Assembly: GCF_018919215.1 (NCBI RefSeq)
Contig: NZ_JAHLQK010000002.1
Span: 434,001-498,000 of the forward strand
DNA: 64,000 nucleotides
Direction: 5' to 3'
Source: Alkaliphilus flagellatus
GTDB taxonomy: Bacteria > Bacillota > Clostridia > Peptostreptococcales > Natronincolaceae
Below, piece by piece: positions 61,370-64,000 of the stretch. A model generated the notes under the pieces. That model worked only from the letters and a program-made list of their open reading frames with translations. It was not told the DNA's origin and made no database searches. The first letter of the stretch is position 1; every line of letters begins with the position of its first letter. The translations under genes were made by a program, and so were the position numbers.

Positions 61370-61705
61370 TATATTCCAGGGGTTATTTGATGCAAAATAA
61401 CCCCGATGGCTAATAGTAATGCTGTAATAAAATAAAAAAAGCCCTTCATCCTTATAAAAAGGACGAAAGACATATTTCGCGGTACTACCTTTATTAGATT
61501 ATTAATTAAATAATCTCACTCTACAGATACGGAGCATATAGCTCGATACCCTGTTTCTGTAACGGGAAACCCCCGGCATTAGATACTTTGAATCAAGTTC
61601 ATTTCCCCAAACTTCTTGTAGGTCCATTCATTAACAATCTGGTATCGGACTTCCACCAACTCCGACTCGCTAAAACCATCCCTGTTTAACTACTACTCCT
61701 ACGCA
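61370..61705 (-). pseudogene. Decayed second copy of trpP 5' end and T-box
   Basis: 61434-61705 is a near-identical copy of the Trp T-box at 53853, including the UGG specifier. The T-box core is changed from GGTGG to GGTAG, which breaks the tRNA-pairing TGG, and the terminator arm has also mutated. Downstream on the minus strand, 61374-61430 keeps a piece of trpP (reading like HQITPGI at the DNA level) and nothing more. It is a truncated duplication with no gene to control. Confidence 0.88.
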
Positions 61706-61929
61706 TTGAATTTAAGTTTTATTGTTTTAATAATATAACATTTTAATATAGTTAACAGCTAATGTCAACATAATAAATTAATAATTGCACTGGTATTCAT
61801 ATTGTAATATTTGGTACTGTGGTGGATACTTGCTCTTGTTCTTCCTATTGGTTATAATTAAACCCTCCACTATAACACCAGACTTTTAATTGATGATATG
61901 ATGTTTAGCAAAATGGAGGTGATTTATTC
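61706..61929. other. Promoter region upstream of merR-type gene
   Basis: The first 100 bp continue the duplicated trpP upstream region. The rest holds a TATAAT at about 61853 and the first copy of the direct repeat listed at 61860, followed by GGAGGTGAT for the regulator. Confidence 0.5.
61860..61886 (+). repeat. Direct repeat flanking merR gene, copy 1
   Basis: AAACCCTCCACTATAACACC, then AGACTTTT, is repeated at 62679. Copy 1 lies between the promoter and the start of the regulator gene. CCCTCCACTATA resembles half of a MerR-type palindromic operator. Confidence 0.7.
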
Positions 61930-62691
61930 TTGAATGTTTATAAAACATCAGAAGTTGCGCATATAATCGGCATACACCCAAATACAGTTCGACTTTATGA
62001 AAAACTTGGGCTGATACCCAAAGCCAAGCGGCAGGCAAATAGCTATCGGGTATTTACCGATTTTCATATTGAACAATTCAAACTCGCAAGAACTGCTTTG
62101 CAAGTGGAAGTACTGCAAAATGGTTTGCGGAAAAAAGCCATTGATATTATTAAAACATCGGCGATCGGAGACTTTGATAAAGCCATTTGTCTTACCAAGG
62201 ATTATTTGCTTCATATTCAAAAAGAGCGAAGTAATGCGGAGGAAGCTATAGTAATTGCAAAGCAATTACTGACTGGTAATAAGGAAGAAGATCTAAAAGT
62301 ATGTTTTAAACGAAAAGAAACTGCTGATTACCTGCAAATTTCAATGGATACATTGAGAAATTGGGAAATGAATGGGCTATTGACTGTCAAGAGAAAAGAA
62401 AATGGCTATCGGGTATATACTGGTGCTGATATTAGATGTTTGAAAATTATTCGTTCCTTACGCTGCGCAAATTACTCTCTTTCGGCTATTCTTCGGATGT
62501 TAGGTGCTTTATCTCATAATCCGCAAGCAGATATACGAAAAGCCATAGACACTCCGAAAGAAGATGATAATATTATTTCTGTATGTGATAAGTTGCTAAC
62601 GTCTCTGCTATACGCCGAGCAAAATGCTCAAGAGATGCAATTGCATATTGAAAAGATGAAAAAACAATTTAATTCAAACCCTCCACTATAA
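61930..62691 (+). CDS. MerR-family regulator with two HTH modules
   Basis: 253 residues. An N-terminal MerR HTH (KTSEVAHIIGIHPNTVRLYE, residues 4-23) is followed by a second MerR-like module (KRKETADYLQISMDTLRNWE at about 125-145, then GYRVYTGADI). Ligand-binding C-terminal helices follow. The two modules may come from internal duplication. It precedes an ABC-2-type efflux pump, whose expression it probably controls. TTG 61930 follows GGAGGTGATT. Codon use is richer in G/C-ending codons (CGG, GCG, CGC) than in the rest of the window, a sign of separate origin. Confidence 0.88.
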   Translation: MNVYKTSEVAHIIGIHPNTVRLYEKLGLIPKAKRQANSYRVFTDFHIEQFKLARTALQVEVLQNGLRKKAIDIIKTSAIGDFDKAICLTKDYLLHIQKERSNAEEAIVIAKQLLTGNKEEDLKVCFKRKETADYLQISMDTLRNWEMNGLLTVKRKENGYRVYTGADIRCLKIIRSLRCANYSLSAILRMLGALSHNPQADIRKAIDTPKEDDNIISVCDKLLTSLLYAEQNAQEMQLHIEKMKKQFNSNPPL

Positions 62692-62720
62692 CACCAGACT
62701 TTTATCTGGTGTTATTCTTT
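62679..62720 (+). terminator. Repeat copy 2 and terminator after merR
   Basis: The second direct-repeat copy spans the last codons of the regulator and enters a hairpin, TAACACCAGA-CTTTTA-TCTGGTGTTA, followed by TTCTTTTT. Copy 1 keeps only the left arm. Confidence 0.75.
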
Positions 62721-62755
62721 TTATACAAGTTAAAAGAATAGGAGGATTTCAAAGC

Positions 62756-63487
62756 ATGGAAACAACAATTAAAGTAGAAAAATTATGCAAGTCATACACT
62801 GGTATTCAAGCAATTGAAGATGTAGATATTGCAGTTGCTCGTGGTGAAGTGTTCGGCTTGTTAGGTGCTAATGGTGCAGGGAAAACTACTACCATTGAGT
62901 GTATTTTAGGCACCAAAAAGCAAGACAGTGGAACTGTATCGATTCTAGGGATGAATCCACAAGCAGACCGCAAAAAGTTATTTGAGAAGGTCGGTGTGCA
63001 ATTTCAAGAAGCAAATTACCAAGACAAGATAACGGTGGACGAGCTGTGTCAAGTTATACAGTCTCTTTACAAAGCTCCATCAAATTATGAGAACTTACTA
63101 AAGCAATTTGGACTTATGGAAAAACACAAAAGTCCAGTGAGTGAACTTTCCGGTGGTCAAAAACAACGACTGTTTATCATCCTTGCTTTAATCCCTAATC
63201 CCGAAGTCGTGTTTTTGGATGAACTGACAACAGGGCTTGATGCAAAAGCAAGACGAGATGTATGGAAATGCCTTTCTGAACTGAAAAGCAAAGGGATGAC
63301 AATCCTTTTGACTTCTCATTTTATGGATGAAGTCGAAGCCTTGTGTGATAGGATTTGCATTCTCAAAAAAGGGCAAATGATATTCAATGGAACCGTACAG
63401 GAAGCAATTGCATCCAGCTCCTGTGAAAAATTTGAGGATGCTTATCTTTGGTTCACAGAGGAGGAAAATAGAAATGAAAGCATTTAG
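62756..63487 (+). CDS. ABC-2-type transporter ATPase (drug/lantibiotic type)
   Basis: 243 residues. Walker A GLLGANGAGKTTTIECI, Q-loop VGVQFQEANYQD, signature ELSGGQKQRLFIILAL, Walker B VVFLDELTTGLDAKARR and H-loop LLTSHFMDEVEA are intact. This belongs to the DrrA/CcmA-like clade that works with ABC-2 permeases. Strong RBS AGGAGG. It overlaps the permease gene by 14 nt and lies behind the MerR regulator. Confidence 0.94.
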   Translation: METTIKVEKLCKSYTGIQAIEDVDIAVARGEVFGLLGANGAGKTTTIECILGTKKQDSGTVSILGMNPQADRKKLFEKVGVQFQEANYQDKITVDELCQVIQSLYKAPSNYENLLKQFGLMEKHKSPVSELSGGQKQRLFIILALIPNPEVVFLDELTTGLDAKARRDVWKCLSELKSKGMTILLTSHFMDEVEALCDRICILKKGQMIFNGTVQEAIASSSCEKFEDAYLWFTEEENRNESI

Positions 63488-64000
63488 AACAATGTTAAAA
63501 AACGAATTGAAACTATCTATACGTGGAATGGATATGTTCATTTTTGCAATTTGTATGCCTATTGTAGTGATGTTCATTCTCGGTATCATCTACGGAAGCA
63601 AACCAGCCTTTGACGGTGCAAAATACACTTTTTTAGAGCAATCCTTTGGAGCAGTAGCAACTATCGCTGTATGTGCTGGTGGTGTAATGGGGCTTCCATT
63701 GGTTATATCTGACTACAGAAACAAAAAAATTTTGAAACGATTTAAGGTAACACCTATAAGCCCCGCCATGATTTTGGCGGTACAAGTTGCGATATATGCC
63801 CTCTATTCTATTGTTTCACTTATTCTTGTTTATGCTACAGCAACAATTTTCTTTGGCTATCAGTTAGATGGTTCGTGGCTCCAATTTTTATGTGCCTATT
63901 TCTTGGTGATGCTATCTATGTTCAGCATTGGCATGATGGTGGGAGGAGTCGCACCGAATGTAAAAACAGCGGGTATCATAACAAGTATATTATATTTTCC
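63474..64000 (+). CDS. ABC-2-type transporter permease, partial at window edge
   Basis: The frame opens at ATG 63474 (GAGGAGG upstream) and is still open at the window end, giving at least 175 residues. It starts MKAFRTMLKNELKLSIRG, has a first membrane segment (FIFAICMPIVVMFILGII), an outer loop, then further segments with LPLVISDYRNKKILKRFKVT, the typical ABC-2 motif before the coupling helix, and MFSIGMMVGGVAPN. It is the export channel for the ATPase it overlaps. Confidence 0.9.
   Translation, partial: MKAFRTMLKNELKLSIRGMDMFIFAICMPIVVMFILGIIYGSKPAFDGAKYTFLEQSFGAVATIAVCAGGVMGLPLVISDYRNKKILKRFKVTPISPAMILAVQVAIYALYSIVSLILVYATATIFFGYQLDGSWLQFLCAYFLVMLSMFSIGMMVGGVAPNVKTAGIITSILYF

Noticed and set aside
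1-64000. tRNA or rRNA genes
   Set aside because: I looked for GTTCGANNC T-arm sequences with matching acceptor stems and for rRNA-like conserved stretches and found none; the T-box leaders contain tRNA-pairing bases but are not tRNAs.

Overview
The window comes from a low-GC, AT-rich Gram-positive anaerobe of the Clostridia. Signs of this are the strong AGGAGG-type ribosome sites, frequent GTG and TTG starts, a T-box leader, a class I c-di-GMP riboswitch, electron-transferring flavoprotein with acyl-CoA dehydrogenase, sigma-54 promoters, and a selenium-type molybdenum hydroxylase set. The species cannot be fixed from the sequence alone; an Alkaliphilus- or Clostridium-like organism would fit.

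Layout. Positions 1-4700 hold unlinked housekeeping or accessory genes (a UvrC-N-like GIY-YIG protein, an HD hydrolase, a HAD nucleotidase, EcsC) and remnants, including a truncated copy of the cyclase gene found again at 25003. At 5070-7740 a c-di-GMP riboswitch with terminator precedes a secreted FN3/PA14/lipase protein, which is translationally coupled to an ankyrin lipoprotein. Positions 7980-10490 are a mobile-element scar: a dead IS1182-type transposase, a RAYT (REP-associated transposase) with flanking REP-like repeats, and a beheaded phnA/yjdM fragment.

Positions 10489-21943 form a C4-acid CoA regulon: thiolase, a sigma-54 activator, CoA-transferase, GntP permease, Hbd, an acetoacetyl-CoA reductase-like SDR, an (R)-specific hydratase, acyl-CoA dehydrogenase and EtfBA. 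Three matches to the -24/-12 promoter precede its transcription units. Positions 21950-23583 carry further REP copies and a decayed, 5'-truncated group II intron. A DUF3298 lipoprotein and a WG-repeat remnant follow.

The centrepiece is 25003-45108. A cyclase-family hydrolase is divergent from a long co-directional cluster: formiminotransferase, hydantoinase/allantoinase-type amidohydrolase, isochorismatase-type amidase, UbiX and UbiD, three BMC-H shell proteins, two small unassigned proteins, a BMC-P vertex protein, a divergent adenine-deaminase-like protein, an AzgA-type purine permease, a guanine-deaminase-like amidohydrolase, xanthine dehydrogenase subunits (molybdenum subunit split in two genes), a canonical adenine deaminase, YqeC and MocA. 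Read together these genes match, step for step, the anaerobic xanthine route described biochemically for purinolytic clostridia: xanthine, 4-ureido-5-imidazolecarboxylate, 4-amino-5-imidazolecarboxylate, 4-aminoimidazole, 4-imidazolone, formiminoglycine, then glycine plus formimino-tetrahydrofolate. The shell genes imply that part of it runs inside a bacterial microcompartment. The step assignment is my inference.

Positions 45228-53765 are mostly minus-strand genes: a polysaccharide deacetylase, a DUF4349 protein, a soluble CZB chemoreceptor, a NitT/TauT-type ABC importer, a hemolysin III-like protein, and the tryptophan transporter TrpP behind a Trp T-box. Positions 54386-58054 are the accBCDA operon, in which AccD has lost its zinc ribbon. 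Positions 58311-61241 encode a MacB/FtsX-type ABC exporter. A decayed second copy of the trpP T-box lies at 61370-61705, and the window ends in a MerR-type regulator with a drug-type ABC-2 transporter whose permease runs off the edge.
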